Assembly (NCBI RefSeq): GCF_900197575.1 | Contig: NZ_FZLN01000001.1 | Span: 372,001 to 436,000 of the forward strand | Source: Acinetobacter apis | GTDB taxonomy: Bacteria; Pseudomonadota; Gammaproteobacteria; Pseudomonadales; Moraxellaceae | DNA: 64,000 nucleotides | Reading direction: 5' to 3' | Notes under the pieces: generated by a model | The model's database searches: none | The model's input: only the letters and a program-made list of their open reading frames with translations | Told to the model about the DNA's origin: nothing | Position numbers and translations under genes: made by a program | Shown: positions 26,950 to 35,643 of the stretch, in pieces | Layout of the letters: each line of letters starts with the position of its first letter | How positions within the stretch are numbered: the first letter of the stretch is position 1

Positions 26950-27780
26950 ATGGTGTTGTGTTTAAAAAACGATAAGCCAGAACAAAATGTACCGATTCAA
27001 GATCGTGCATTTCAGTATGGCGATGGATGTTTTACAACAGCTAAAGTTGTAAATAACAGTATTTTACTGTGGTCAAGACATCAACAACGTTTGCATCAAC
27101 ATGCACAGCAGCTATTGCTTCGGCCCAATTGGTCTTGTATTGATCAATTGATTGAAAAATTGCAGTTATATACAGGAACTTTAACCTTAAACGGCACTTT
27201 AAAAATTATAATAAGCCGTGGAGAAGGACAGCGTGGGTATGGCTTTTCAAATGAGCAGCCTGCAGATCTGTATGTACTGTTTTATCCTATACAGCAGCCT
27301 GCAAGATTAGGTCTAAGTTATATTTGTGCTGATGTGTTGCAATCTAAAATTGCAGCGAATGTGATGCCACAGCTGCTTGGGGTGAAATCATTAAACCGTT
27401 TAGAGCAAGTGATGCTAAAGCATGAAGCAGCGACAAAATCAGTGCCTGAAGCATTGGTATTTGACTATGCTGATCAATTGGTTGAAGGTGTGAGCAGTAA
27501 TTGTTTTATTTATATTGATGGCCATTGGCTGACGCCTCATCTACAGAATAATGGCATTGCTGGGGTGATGCGCGCAGAAATATTGACACGCATGCAGGAA
27601 CAAAAAATTGTTTGTCAACAAACAGCAATTTCAAATGCACAATGTCAAAACATTGAAAGCTTATTTTTCTGCAATGCATTAAATCCGATGCAAATCGCAA
27701 CCACATTAGGTCATAAAACCTTAAATATTCAACCTGCTGAAACTTTATTTCAATTATTGACCTTGGATCATTTATCATGA
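26950..27780 (+). CDS. pabC: Aminodeoxychorismate lyase
   Basis: 276 residues, fold-type IV PLP enzyme. The PLP lysine is in G-V-K-S-L-N-R-L-E-Q-V (near residue 140), and the phosphate-binding region is E-G-V-S-S-N-C-F and G-I-A-G-V-M-R. It releases pyruvate from 4-amino-4-deoxychorismate to give p-aminobenzoate for folate. The gene overlaps mltG by four bases (ATGA), and the pabC-mltG-tmk order is the common gammaproteobacterial one, which supports pabC over a branched-chain aminotransferase. Confidence 0.9.
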   Translation: MVLCLKNDKPEQNVPIQDRAFQYGDGCFTTAKVVNNSILLWSRHQQRLHQHAQQLLLRPNWSCIDQLIEKLQLYTGTLTLNGTLKIIISRGEGQRGYGFSNEQPADLYVLFYPIQQPARLGLSYICADVLQSKIAANVMPQLLGVKSLNRLEQVMLKHEAATKSVPEALVFDYADQLVEGVSSNCFIYIDGHWLTPHLQNNGIAGVMRAEILTRMQEQKIVCQQTAISNAQCQNIESLFFCNALNPMQIATTLGHKTLNIQPAETLFQLLTLDHLS

Positions 27781-28832
27781 GTGCAACTCCGACTCACAAA
27801 AAAAAACGCGGTTTATGGTCGTTCAAAACATTATGTGTTTGTTTTATTGCCCTGATCTTAATGGCCATATTGGTTTATAGCTTAAGTTTAGGACGTCACT
27901 ATCCTGTTCAAGGAGAGAAACAGTTTGTTTCGATTCGTAAAGGTGATACGTATTCTGCGTTAATAGATCGTTTAGCAGAAAAAAATCAAATTGATTTTGC
28001 GTTTATTGTGAAAGCATATCGGCATTTTATGATTCGTGGCACATTAAAAGCAGGGGTTTATGAAATTGAAAAAGGCATGAGTGTGAAAGATGTCTTGCGC
28101 TTTATGTCAAATGCTGAAAATTCTCAAATGAATACCATCATGGTTATTGATGGAACCACCAGTAAACAGTTGTTGGCACGATTAAGACAAGATCCTTTTG
28201 TGAAAAAAACCATTGTTCATCTGCCTGAAGCAGAAATCATAAAAGCATTGGGAATCCCTTACCCAAGCTTGGAAGGTTTGTTTGCACCAAATACTTATTT
28301 TTTTAGTAAAGGTGAAACAGATGAGCGTATTTTAATGAATTTGTATCATCGTCAAATGGATGAGTTAGATCAAGCATGGGAAGGGCGAGCTAAAGATTTA
28401 CCTTATAAGAATAAGTATGAGGCATTGATTATGGCCTCGATTATTAAAAAAGAAACAAGCTTGAACCAAGAGGCCAATCAAGTGGCAGGGGTGTTTATTC
28501 GCCGTTTAAAACTAGGTATGCGATTACAAACCGACCCAACGGTTATTTACGGGATGGGCGATCAATATCAAGGCAACATCACGCGTAAAGATTTAACAAC
28601 ACCAACGCCATATAATACCTATACCAATGCAGGATTACCGCCAACGCCAATTGCATTGCCAGACAGTAAATCGATTGAAGCGGCTATGCATCCTGATCAA
28701 TCTAAAAATATTTATTTTGTTGCCACAGGACATGGTGGGCATACCTTTAGTGAGAATTTAGCGGATCATAATCGGGCTGTGCAAAGCTATTTGTCAGTTT
28801 TAAAATCAAAGAAAGATGGAGTCACACCTTAA
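27777..28832 (+). CDS. mltG: Endolytic murein transglycosylase MltG
   Basis: 351 residues. The N-terminal cytoplasmic tail is basic, a transmembrane helix lies near residues 17-38, then a LysM-like region and the YceG catalytic domain: G-L-F-A-P-N-T-Y-F, L-I-M-A-S-I-I-K-K-E-T, M-R-L-Q-T-D-P-T-V-I-Y-G-M-G and G-L-P-P-T-P-I. The usual E-K-E-T appears as K-K-E-T, keeping the second Glu, the likely catalytic one. It cuts nascent glycan strands and limits their length. Confidence 0.92.
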   Translation: MSATPTHKKKRGLWSFKTLCVCFIALILMAILVYSLSLGRHYPVQGEKQFVSIRKGDTYSALIDRLAEKNQIDFAFIVKAYRHFMIRGTLKAGVYEIEKGMSVKDVLRFMSNAENSQMNTIMVIDGTTSKQLLARLRQDPFVKKTIVHLPEAEIIKALGIPYPSLEGLFAPNTYFFSKGETDERILMNLYHRQMDELDQAWEGRAKDLPYKNKYEALIMASIIKKETSLNQEANQVAGVFIRRLKLGMRLQTDPTVIYGMGDQYQGNITRKDLTTPTPYNTYTNAGLPPTPIALPDSKSIEAAMHPDQSKNIYFVATGHGGHTFSENLADHNRAVQSYLSVLKSKKDGVTP

Positions 28833-29438
28833 ATGTTTATTAGTTTTGAAGGCACAGAGGGTGTTGGAAAAAGCACGCTGATCCAGCGTCTACATGATTA
28901 TTTTATCGGACAAGGTAAACATGTGGTACTCACGCGTGAGCCAGGTGGCACCCCCTTGGCCGAAACCATCAGAAATTTATTGCTTGCGGTCAATGAACAA
29001 GAACAAATGTGTGTAGACACCGAGTTGCTACTGATCTATGCTGCAAGAAGCCAACATCTTAATCAAGTGATTCTCCCTGCACTTGAGCGTGGTGATGTGG
29101 TATTGAGCGATCGCTTTACCGATGCAAGTTTTGCATATCAAGTTAAGGGGCGCGGTCTAAGTGCCGAAAAGCTTGAATTGTTAAATCAAACATTTGTACC
29201 ATGTATGCCAGACTTTACATTTTGGCTCGATGCCCCTGTAGAAATTGGTATGGCAAGAGCCACAGCACGTGGTGAATTAGATCGCTTTGAACAAGAGAAA
29301 CTCACCTTTTTTGAGCGTGTTAGAGCAGGCTATGCGCAGTTGCATCAAGATGCACCACAGCGTATTCAAAAAGTTGATGCAACTCAATCTGCCGAGCATG
29401 TTTTTCAGCAAGTGATTCAGTTGCTTAGCCGAAAATAA
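28833..29438 (+). CDS. tmk: Thymidylate kinase
   Basis: 201 residues. P-loop F-E-G-T-E-G-V-G-K-S-T near residues 5-15, DR(Y/F) motif S-D-R-F-T-D-A-S, R-E-P-G-G-T substrate loop and a lid region A-R-G-E-L-D-R. It phosphorylates dTMP to dTDP for DNA synthesis. It starts directly after the mltG stop codon and ends the pabC-mltG-tmk unit before a terminator. Confidence 0.95.
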   Translation: MFISFEGTEGVGKSTLIQRLHDYFIGQGKHVVLTREPGGTPLAETIRNLLLAVNEQEQMCVDTELLLIYAARSQHLNQVILPALERGDVVLSDRFTDASFAYQVKGRGLSAEKLELLNQTFVPCMPDFTFWLDAPVEIGMARATARGELDRFEQEKLTFFERVRAGYAQLHQDAPQRIQKVDATQSAEHVFQQVIQLLSRK

Positions 29439-29761
29439 TAGGGCAAATTTCAAATTAACCGCACGCTAATCGTGCGGTTTTGTTTTTCCTTGTAAATAAA
29501 TAGTGCATTTATGTAACTTCAGACTATGCCATGTACACAGCTGAATAATAACGAAAAATCAATTAAGGGGCTTAAAACCCAAGAAATTTCATGAAATAAG
29601 AATTATTTTCATTTAAAACAGTACAAAACTTTCTTTAAAGCCAAAGTTGGCGCGATCATTGCTATATAAAAATTCATATACAGGATGTCGGTGTGTCATG
29701 AGATTTAAATCACGACACATTAACTTAAAAGCATAGTTAAGTTGGCCAGTAGGGGCAAAAA
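29439..29761. other. Intergenic region between tmk and gltI
   Basis: 323 bases. It contains the tmk terminator and then about 270 A/T-rich bases leading to gltI, with no supported gene. The stretch near 29600-29617 resembles a Fur box only weakly and I do not call it. Confidence 0.5.
29457..29487 (+). terminator. Rho-independent terminator after tmk
   Basis: Perfect arms AACCGCACG and CGTGCGGTT, 5-base loop, then a T-rich tail (TTTTGTTTTT). Confidence 0.85.
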
Positions 29762-30655
29762 ATGAAAATGGTATCAAAAACTGCATTATTTTCAGCAATG
29801 GTTATAACAACATTAAGCGGGATGACACAAGTCCATGCAGCAGATACGCTGATGAAGATCAAGACCACAGGGAAAATTGTGATTGGTCATAGAGAGTCAT
29901 CTGACCCGATTTCTTATGTGTCTGGTGGAAAACCAGTAGGCTATGCTTTAGATATTTGTAATAACATTGCCGCTGAAGTTAAAAAACAACTCAAATTACC
30001 CAACTTAAAAGTTGAATATAAAGCTGTAACGTCATCAACACGTGTTCCTGAGCTTCTAGCGGGCAATATTGACATGGAGTGTGGCAGCACAACCAATTCA
30101 AAACAACGTCAAGAACAAGTTGCTTTCTCAATTAACTATTATGCAACTGAAGTTCGTATGGCTGTGAAAGCAGCATCAGGTATTAAAAGTATTAGTGATC
30201 TAAATGGCAAGGCTGTTGTGACGACACAAGGTACAACATCTGATAAATACATTAAAATGAACGAAAAAGGTCAAAACGTAAATGTACAAAACATTTATGG
30301 TAAAGACCATGCAGATTCATTTGCAATTTTAGCTTCAGGGCGTGCAGCAGCTTTTGTGATGGATGACAATATTTTGGCAGGTTTGATTGCCAAGTCATCA
30401 ACACCAAAAGCATTTGCAATTGTTGGTCCTATTTTATCATCTGAGCCTTATGGCATTATGCTGCCAAAAGCAGATCCACAATTTAAAGCAGTGGTTGACC
30501 GTGTCGTTTTGGGCATGTGGAAATCAGGTCAAATGGATCAGTTATATAAAAAATGGTTTTTATCACCAATCCCGCCAAAAAACATTAGCTTAAATATGCC
30601 ACAAAGTGAGTCATATAAGCAGTTAAAAGCGCATCCAAATGATGCTGGTATCTAA
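29762..30655 (+). CDS. gltI: Glutamate/aspartate ABC transporter substrate-binding protein
   Basis: 297 residues with a Sec signal peptide ending near T-Q-V-H-A (about residue 26). The solute-binding fold shows V-I-G-H-R-E-S-S-D-P-I-S-Y, G-Y-A-L-D-I-C, and E-C-G-S-T-T-N-S-K-Q-R, the typical GltI ligand-binding stretch. It captures acidic amino acids in the periplasm and hands them to GltJK. Two ATGs (29762 and 29768) follow a GGGG-rich ribosome site; I took the first. A hairpin separates it from gltJ. Confidence 0.9.
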   Translation: MKMVSKTALFSAMVITTLSGMTQVHAADTLMKIKTTGKIVIGHRESSDPISYVSGGKPVGYALDICNNIAAEVKKQLKLPNLKVEYKAVTSSTRVPELLAGNIDMECGSTTNSKQRQEQVAFSINYYATEVRMAVKAASGIKSISDLNGKAVVTTQGTTSDKYIKMNEKGQNVNVQNIYGKDHADSFAILASGRAAAFVMDDNILAGLIAKSSTPKAFAIVGPILSSEPYGIMLPKADPQFKAVVDRVVLGMWKSGQMDQLYKKWFLSPIPPKNISLNMPQSESYKQLKAHPNDAGI

Positions 30656-30671
30656 ACGATAAAATGTCATA

Positions 30672-30707
30672 CAAACTGACCATGTGACCATGGTCAGTTT
30701 GCTTTTT
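30672..30707 (+). terminator. Intra-operon hairpin (partial terminator) between gltI and gltJ
   Basis: Perfect 13-base arms (CAAACTGACCATG and CATGGTCAGTTTG), 4-base loop, then CTTTTTG. Such hairpins commonly make the binding protein more abundant than the membrane parts. Confidence 0.7.
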
Positions 30708-30718
30708 GAGGGGAATAT

Positions 30719-31561
30719 ATGTCATTTGGCTCGTTAAATTGGACTGCATTTTGTAATGCATCAAATGAATATGGGGTCGACAAATCAGCATGGGCAGAAA
30801 CAATTTGTCAGCAGATTGGTGGTTCAAGTTATTCAGCAGCTGCAGAAGCACCAACATGGTTACAAATGCTAGGTGCAGGTGTGTTTACCATGGTGTGGAC
30901 AGCTATTGCAGCTTTCTTGATTGCATTTGTGCTTGGTTCTTTATTGGGTGTTGCACGAACATTACCGAATAAGTTTCTCGCAGGTATTGGTCATGTTTAT
31001 GTGGAAATATTTAGAAATATTCCATTAATTGTACAGCTCTTTTTTTGGGCATTTGTATTCCCTGAATTTTTACCGCAAAGCATTAGTGCAGGTAGCGGTG
31101 AAATGGTGGCTGGTGGTTGGTGGAAAAATTTACTAAATACCCAGCCTGCTGTTGTAGGGGTATTTGCACTTGGTCTTTATACCGCAGCACGTTTATCTGA
31201 ACATATTCGTGCTGGCATATTAACTGTGCCACGCGGGCAAAAGTTTGCAGCCTCTGCCATGGGGTTTACGACTGCACAAAGTTATCGCTATGTGATTTTA
31301 CCTGTGGCGTATCGAACTGTATGGCCAACAGTCACCTCTGAAGCCATGAATGTGTTTAAAAACTCAGCAGTACTGTATGCCTTGAGTGTTTTAAACTTTT
31401 TTGCTTATACCAAAACCATGCGTGAAGAAACCTCTCAAGATATTGTGATTTTAGTCCTATCTACACCTGTGTATTTGGTGGTGACATACACCATTAAAGG
31501 CATTATGGTTTGGATAGAAAAAAGAATGGCAGTTCCAGGCTTAGGTTCAGGAGGAAAGTAA
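30719..31561 (+). CDS. gltJ: Glutamate/aspartate ABC transporter permease
   Basis: 280 residues. A periplasmic N-terminal stretch is followed by a His/Glu/Gln/opine permease domain with helices from residue 52 on; F-R-N-I-P-L-I-V-Q-L-F-F-W and the EAA-loop region A-S-A-M-G-F-T-T-A-Q-S-Y-R-Y-V-I-L-P are clear. It pairs with GltK to form the pore. The gene lies between gltI and gltK, one base from the latter. Confidence 0.9.
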   Translation: MSFGSLNWTAFCNASNEYGVDKSAWAETICQQIGGSSYSAAAEAPTWLQMLGAGVFTMVWTAIAAFLIAFVLGSLLGVARTLPNKFLAGIGHVYVEIFRNIPLIVQLFFWAFVFPEFLPQSISAGSGEMVAGGWWKNLLNTQPAVVGVFALGLYTAARLSEHIRAGILTVPRGQKFAASAMGFTTAQSYRYVILPVAYRTVWPTVTSEAMNVFKNSAVLYALSVLNFFAYTKTMREETSQDIVILVLSTPVYLVVTYTIKGIMVWIEKRMAVPGLGSGGK

Positions 31562-31562
31562 T

Positions 31563-32240
31563 ATGGATTTTTCTCTACTTCAGCATACCGATGTGATTGA
31601 AGCACTCAGTAAAGGGTTAGGCTTTACTTTAACCGTTGCTGTGCTTTCCATGATTGGCGGTATTTTAATTGGTACACCGCTTGCCATGATGCGTTTATCA
31701 AGTCACCGTGTAGCCAGTCAGTTTGCAAAACTTTATGTGGATTGTTTTCGTGGTATTCCACTGATTCAAGTTATTTTCATATTTTACTTTTTATTGCCTA
31801 AAGTATTTGATTTTCAGACAGACACTTATTATGGTCCACTGTTTTCAAGTGTACTAACTTTTGCAATTTTTGAAGCTGCTTTTTTTGCTGAAATTGTTCG
31901 CTCAGGTATTCAATCTGTGCCTAAAGGTCAAGTTGCTGCAGGTTATGCCATTGGTTTTAATTATGCGCAATCCATGCGCTATGTGGTGTTACCACAAGCA
32001 TTTCGTAATATGATTCCTGTGCTTTTGACGCAAACCATTATTCTTTTTCAAGATGTATCTTTGGTTTATGTGATCAGTGCCCCTGACTTTTTGGGCAGTG
32101 CAGATACTTTAGCCAATACCTATGGCCCAGAAACCAAAGCAACTTTTTATATGATTGTTGCTATCGTTTATTTTTCAATTTCTTTCTTTTTATCTAGACT
32201 CGTGAAAAAGCTACAAGAAAGAGTTGCCATTATCCGTTAA
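31563..32240 (+). CDS. gltK: Glutamate/aspartate ABC transporter permease
   Basis: 225 residues. Standard amino-acid permease: G-L-G-F-T-L-T-V-A-V, F-R-G-I-P-L-I-Q-V-I-F, and EAA loop A-A-G-Y-A-I-G-F-N-Y-A-Q-S-M-R-Y-V-V-L-P-Q-A-F. It works with GltJ and the GltL ATPase in the inner membrane. Confidence 0.9.
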   Translation: MDFSLLQHTDVIEALSKGLGFTLTVAVLSMIGGILIGTPLAMMRLSSHRVASQFAKLYVDCFRGIPLIQVIFIFYFLLPKVFDFQTDTYYGPLFSSVLTFAIFEAAFFAEIVRSGIQSVPKGQVAAGYAIGFNYAQSMRYVVLPQAFRNMIPVLLTQTIILFQDVSLVYVISAPDFLGSADTLANTYGPETKATFYMIVAIVYFSISFFLSRLVKKLQERVAIIR

Positions 32241-32253
32241 TAGGGAATTTAAT

Positions 32254-32997
32254 ATGCCAATGATCGACATTCAACATATCTCTAAATGGTATGGCAACTT
32301 TCAAGTACTCACTGAATGTTCAACTTCAATTGAAAAAGGGGATGTGGTTGTTGTTTGTGGACCATCAGGTTCAGGCAAATCAACTCTCATTAAAACCGTC
32401 AATGCACTCGAACCTTTCCAAAAAGGCAATATCGTTGTGAATGGTTTGTCATTAAATGATCCTAAAATTAATTTAGCGCAATTTCGTTCTCAAGTGGGGA
32501 TGGTTTTTCAGCACTTTGAATTGTTCCCACATATGACCGTGCTTGAAAATTTAACGATTGCGCAAATTAAAGTACTAAAGCGCACTTTAGCGGATGCAGA
32601 AAAAAAAGCCATCCAATATTTAGAACGGGTTGGTATGCTCGCGCATAAGCATAAATTCCCAGGTCAGTTATCCGGTGGACAGCAACAGCGTATCGCAATT
32701 GCCCGTGGCTTGTGTATGGACCCAAGTTGTATGTTGTTTGATGAGCCAACATCAGCACTAGATCCAGAAATGGTGGGCGAAGTACTTGATGTGATGGTAC
32801 AGCTTGCGAATGAAGGTATGACCATGATGTGTGTGACCCATGAAATGGGCTTTGCACGTAAAGTGTCTAACCGTTTAATTTTCATGGATGAAGGTAAGAT
32901 TTTGGAAGACTGTTCAACGCAAGAGTTTTTCCAAAATATCAGTGCACGTCATGAGCGTGCGCAAACGTTCTTAGAAAAAATCCAAGCTGTACATTAA
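32254..32997 (+). CDS. gltL: Glutamate/aspartate ABC transporter ATP-binding protein
   Basis: 247 residues. Walker A G-P-S-G-S-G-K-S-T, Q-loop V-F-Q-H-F-E-L-F, signature L-S-G-G-Q-Q-Q-R, Walker B L-F-D-E-P-T-S-A-L-D-P and H-loop T-H-E-M-G-F-A. ATG 32254 has AGGGA upstream; an earlier in-frame start at 32224 would overlap gltK and lacks a ribosome site. It energises the GltIJK importer. Confidence 0.92.
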   Translation: MPMIDIQHISKWYGNFQVLTECSTSIEKGDVVVVCGPSGSGKSTLIKTVNALEPFQKGNIVVNGLSLNDPKINLAQFRSQVGMVFQHFELFPHMTVLENLTIAQIKVLKRTLADAEKKAIQYLERVGMLAHKHKFPGQLSGGQQQRIAIARGLCMDPSCMLFDEPTSALDPEMVGEVLDVMVQLANEGMTMMCVTHEMGFARKVSNRLIFMDEGKILEDCSTQEFFQNISARHERAQTFLEKIQAVH

Positions 32998-33000
32998 TTT

Positions 33001-33585
33001 TCAAAGCATACCAATCTCTTCAAAGAAGTGTTGGTATGCTTTGACCTTTTCTGTAAGTGCCAAAGGATAGGCACGCGATGAGGAGGGCAGTCTGTATAAA
33101 TTTAATGCGCGGTCATGAAAAATAGTTTGGCTTGATTTGAGAATGCTTGGTTTCATGGTTGACGCTGTAAAATGAGTCATGAGCGATTCAGTTGCTTTAT
33201 CGCCTGTGGTCATAATAGTCTGACAAGAGGGAATGAGTTCTAGCATGTGCTTTAAGTCTATAGGCTGAACAATTTCTAAGTGTTTGTCAGACGCATTGCC
33301 TTGATGTCGAATTACTGCTGCTGCAACATCATATATTGCAATGTGATGTGTAATTAAAAAGTCCTTGATCAAACTGAGCTTAAACATTTTATGCTCAACA
33401 TCTAAAAAATAATCTTTATCTTGATAAAATATGCTCCCCATAATTCGCCACATATCATTTTGATAATTTGGGTAGAAGAAATTCATTTTCCATTTGTTTT
33501 TAGGTGGCGGGAAGCTGCCTAGCATAAGCAATTGTGCATCTTGCGGTAAAAAGGGTTGAAGTGGGTGTGTTTCAGACATTGGCAT
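33001..33585 (-). CDS. Uracil/hypoxanthine-DNA glycosylase-family protein
   Basis: About 194 residues. The motif L-M-L-G-S-F-P-P-P-K with F-F-Y-P-N-Y-Q-N-D-M-W-R-I marks the MUG/UDG superfamily branch annotated as DNA-deoxyinosine or uracil-DNA glycosylase. A late motif R-L-P-S-S-S-R-A-Y matches the family's substrate loop. It would remove deaminated bases from DNA. I chose the start at 33585 because AGGA lies eight bases upstream; ATGs at 33591 and 33579 are alternatives. It converges with gltL, only three bases apart. Confidence 0.72.
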   Translation of the reverse strand: MPMSETHPLQPFLPQDAQLLMLGSFPPPKNKWKMNFFYPNYQNDMWRIMGSIFYQDKDYFLDVEHKMFKLSLIKDFLITHHIAIYDVAAAVIRHQGNASDKHLEIVQPIDLKHMLELIPSCQTIMTTGDKATESLMTHFTASTMKPSILKSSQTIFHDRALNLYRLPSSSRAYPLALTEKVKAYQHFFEEIGML

Positions 33586-33732
33586 AGTCATATTCCTAAC
33601 AGATGATACATATTGCACCATTTAATCGCAGGTACAAAGTTACACTGCCATAAATTCTAACAATTTGGATTTTTAGTTTAAAATTGAATCATGGTATAAA
33701 AATTAAACAATCTATTAAAAAGGTGTTTAATC

Positions 33733-33948
33733 ATGAAAATATTTTCAGTCAAAGTTAAAAATCAATTTGATCAAATCCAATATGTAAATGCAAAAATGGA
33801 TCTTTTCAAATTAAGATCATTAAAAGATCAATATATTGCTCATAGTATTGATTATATTGAGATTAATGGTGAAATCATCAAACCTTCAATTGAGTTATTA
33901 TTTCTGAGTCAAAACACAAACCACATCTATAAAGTGCTAGAAGCATGA
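33733..33948 (+). CDS. Small hypothetical protein
   Basis: 71 residues, soluble, Lys/Ile rich (V-K-V-K-N-Q-F-D-Q-I-Q-Y, L-R-S-L-K-D-Q-Y-I-A). An AAGGTG ribosome site precedes ATG 33733. I do not recognise a family. It is first of three short orphan genes in this stretch; each has its own spacer, so they need not be an operon. Confidence 0.55.
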   Translation: MKIFSVKVKNQFDQIQYVNAKMDLFKLRSLKDQYIAHSIDYIEINGEIIKPSIELLFLSQNTNHIYKVLEA

Positions 33949-33973
33949 TTTTTAAAACATATCCTAATTTATG

Positions 33974-34003
33974 TTGCTTTTTTTTATAAAAAGGTGATAC
34001 AAT
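33974..34003 (+). promoter_or_regulatory. Candidate extended -10 promoter of a small RNA
   Basis: TGATACAAT (extended -10, TG-N-TACAAT) with a weak TTGCTT 18 bases upstream. The predicted start is near 34010. Confidence 0.4.
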
Positions 34004-34009
34004 GCACAT

Positions 34010-34068
34010 ATTGAAAGTTGTTCAATTTTACAGCCACGCCAATCACCCCATTAGCGTGGTTTTTTTTG
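34010..34068 (+). ncRNA. Candidate small RNA with terminator
   Basis: About 60 bases with no coding potential. A first hairpin (TTGAA/TTCAA, 5-base loop, 34011-34025) is followed by a second (CCACGC/GCGTGG, 14-base loop, 34034-34059) with eight T. It stands between two small genes with its own promoter-like element. It could be only the terminator of the upstream gene. Confidence 0.35.
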
Positions 34069-34207
34069 CCTAGAGTTTACCCAAATAATTTTATGTTCTA
34101 ATTTGGTGCACAAAGTGCAATGCTTTGAAACACTTTAAAAAGTTACATTATAGACGTTCTATGTTATCTATAACAAAATTTAGATCACTATAAATGGGAT
34201 GTGTTAA

Positions 34208-34441
34208 ATGATTATTACGCTAAGGAAGATTCTGAACGGGGCAACATCTGAAGTATTCAATAAAGAAGTAATTAAATTTAAAGGCAGCCAAGAAATAAAA
34301 TTTAATGAATGGTATAACGAGCGTGAGCAAAAAATCACAGAGTCATACTATCTTAATGTGCTTAATGACCCAGAAGTTGGAAAAGAAATGGGTGCATTGT
34401 TGTTAGAAACGCGCTATCAAATTATTGCTATTCGCGATTAA
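34208..34441 (+). CDS. Small hypothetical protein
   Basis: 77 residues. It has a helical, charged middle (K-F-N-E-W-Y-N-E-R-E-Q-K-I-T-E-S) and ends A-L-L-L-E-T-R-Y-Q-I-I-A-I-R-D. There is no signal peptide or membrane segment. The ribosome site is weak (GGGATGTG). Family not recognised. Confidence 0.5.
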   Translation: MIITLRKILNGATSEVFNKEVIKFKGSQEIKFNEWYNEREQKITESYYLNVLNDPEVGKEMGALLLETRYQIIAIRD

Positions 34442-34575
34442 GGATTTAAAGATAAATACATTGTATTGATTTCTATACACTTTATAATTTGTTTCTTGAA
34501 AATTAACAATACTTATAGTGCAACTTGCTTCTTCATGTTATGGTTTAAACCATTGATTTTAGATAGTTGAGTAGA

Positions 34576-34923
34576 ATGTACGAATACAATTATAGAACGG
34601 GTTGGGGCGATGCAAAGTACGATTTTAGTTCAGAGTTGAATCGCGAATTACAAACATCTGATGGTCCAGTGACTCAAGAAGAGGCCATGGAACGATTGGG
34701 CTATATTTGTGATCAAAGCTTATTTTATAATCCAGTAAATTCACCTAAATATATCACTGTGCTGATTGCAAATAATGTCACAGCAGATATGTATCAATAC
34801 ATTATTATTTTTTCTTTATATACCGATCATACTGAATATTTTGGTGTGCAAGATATCCCAAGTTTAATTGAATTACTCGGAAAGTTGATTCCGATTATCA
34901 GAAGTAAAAGCTCAGGAACCTAA
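34576..34923 (+). CDS. Hypothetical protein
   Basis: 115 residues. N-terminal Y-E-Y-N-Y-R-T-G-W-G-D-A-K-Y, then a mixed alpha/beta body with N-N-V-T-A-D-M-Y-Q-Y-I-I-I-F and I-P-S-L-I-E-L-L-G-K-L. Start ATG 34576; a TTG nine bases earlier is also open, and neither has a good ribosome site. Family not recognised. A bidirectional terminator follows. Confidence 0.55.
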   Translation: MYEYNYRTGWGDAKYDFSSELNRELQTSDGPVTQEEAMERLGYICDQSLFYNPVNSPKYITVLIANNVTADMYQYIIIFSLYTDHTEYFGVQDIPSLIELLGKLIPIIRSKSSGT

Positions 34924-34926
34924 TTG

Positions 34927-34963
34927 AAAGAAGGGATTGACCCAAATCAATTCCTTCTTTTTT
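34927..34963. terminator. Bidirectional rho-independent terminator
   Basis: Arms AAAGAAGGGATTG and CAATTCCTTCTTT (one bulged pair), 8-base loop and T-run. It sits between two convergent genes. Confidence 0.75.
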
Positions 34964-34974
34964 GTATTTACCGG

Positions 34975-35643
34975 TTACAACGCATAATTTGCTTGATGCT
35001 TCATTTTAGCATGAGAGCGTATATTGTCAGAGGCATCACGTTGCATAGACATGGTTTTCATATTCCAATTTAAACCAGGTAAATTAAAGGTGAATTGCTT
35101 TCGTCCTTCACGTGCAAAAGGTAATTCAATAATTACTTTTTTAAATGTTGCGATCGATTGAATAAACTTTTTAGATTGCTTTGGATTCATGATGTATAAA
35201 GTATCTGCTGAATAATATTTTGCAGATTCTGCTAAATTAATTTTTTCAATTTCATGGTCATCAAATTTGATTGATGCATAACAGTTATTGAGTGCCGTGT
35301 TACATGCATATCTTCCTTTTGAAATGGTAAACATGACACTTGGTGGATTTATGGTGTCTTGCTCAATCTCCATGGTTAAATTGGTTCCACCATTATAAGG
35401 TGCTGCAAATTCAAACTGATTACTCGATGTAAGAGATGCAGAGAGTGTAGAGGTTCCCCGCATTTCATCATTGAGCTTTTCATACATCCAATGCCCTTGA
35501 ATTGTTTGATCAGGACTGATTAATTGTTGGGACTTGGACGACTCTGCGTATTTAATGACTTCATTTGAAGATTCTTGACTCGTATTTCCTTGGCTACATC
35601 CTAGTAGTGCGATTAAAAAAGCACCTAAAACCATACGTTTCAT
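34975..35643 (-). CDS. Hypothetical lipoprotein
   Basis: 222 residues. A lipobox A-L-L-G-C at residues 12-16 after a basic start indicates a lipoprotein; the residue after Cys is Ser, so outer-membrane sorting is expected. The mature part has cysteines in Y-A-C-N-T-A-L-N-N-C and beta-strand-like stretches. I recognise no domain. An ACTCCC complement (GGGAGT) lies just upstream as the ribosome site. Confidence 0.7.
   Translation of the reverse strand: MKRMVLGAFLIALLGCSQGNTSQESSNEVIKYAESSKSQQLISPDQTIQGHWMYEKLNDEMRGTSTLSASLTSSNQFEFAAPYNGGTNLTMEIEQDTINPPSVMFTISKGRYACNTALNNCYASIKFDDHEIEKINLAESAKYYSADTLYIMNPKQSKKFIQSIATFKKVIIELPFAREGRKQFTFNLPGLNWNMKTMSMQRDASDNIRSHAKMKHQANYAL

Noticed and set aside
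29596..29617. Fur box before gltI
   Set aside because: Only about 11 of 19 matches in an A/T-rich spacer.
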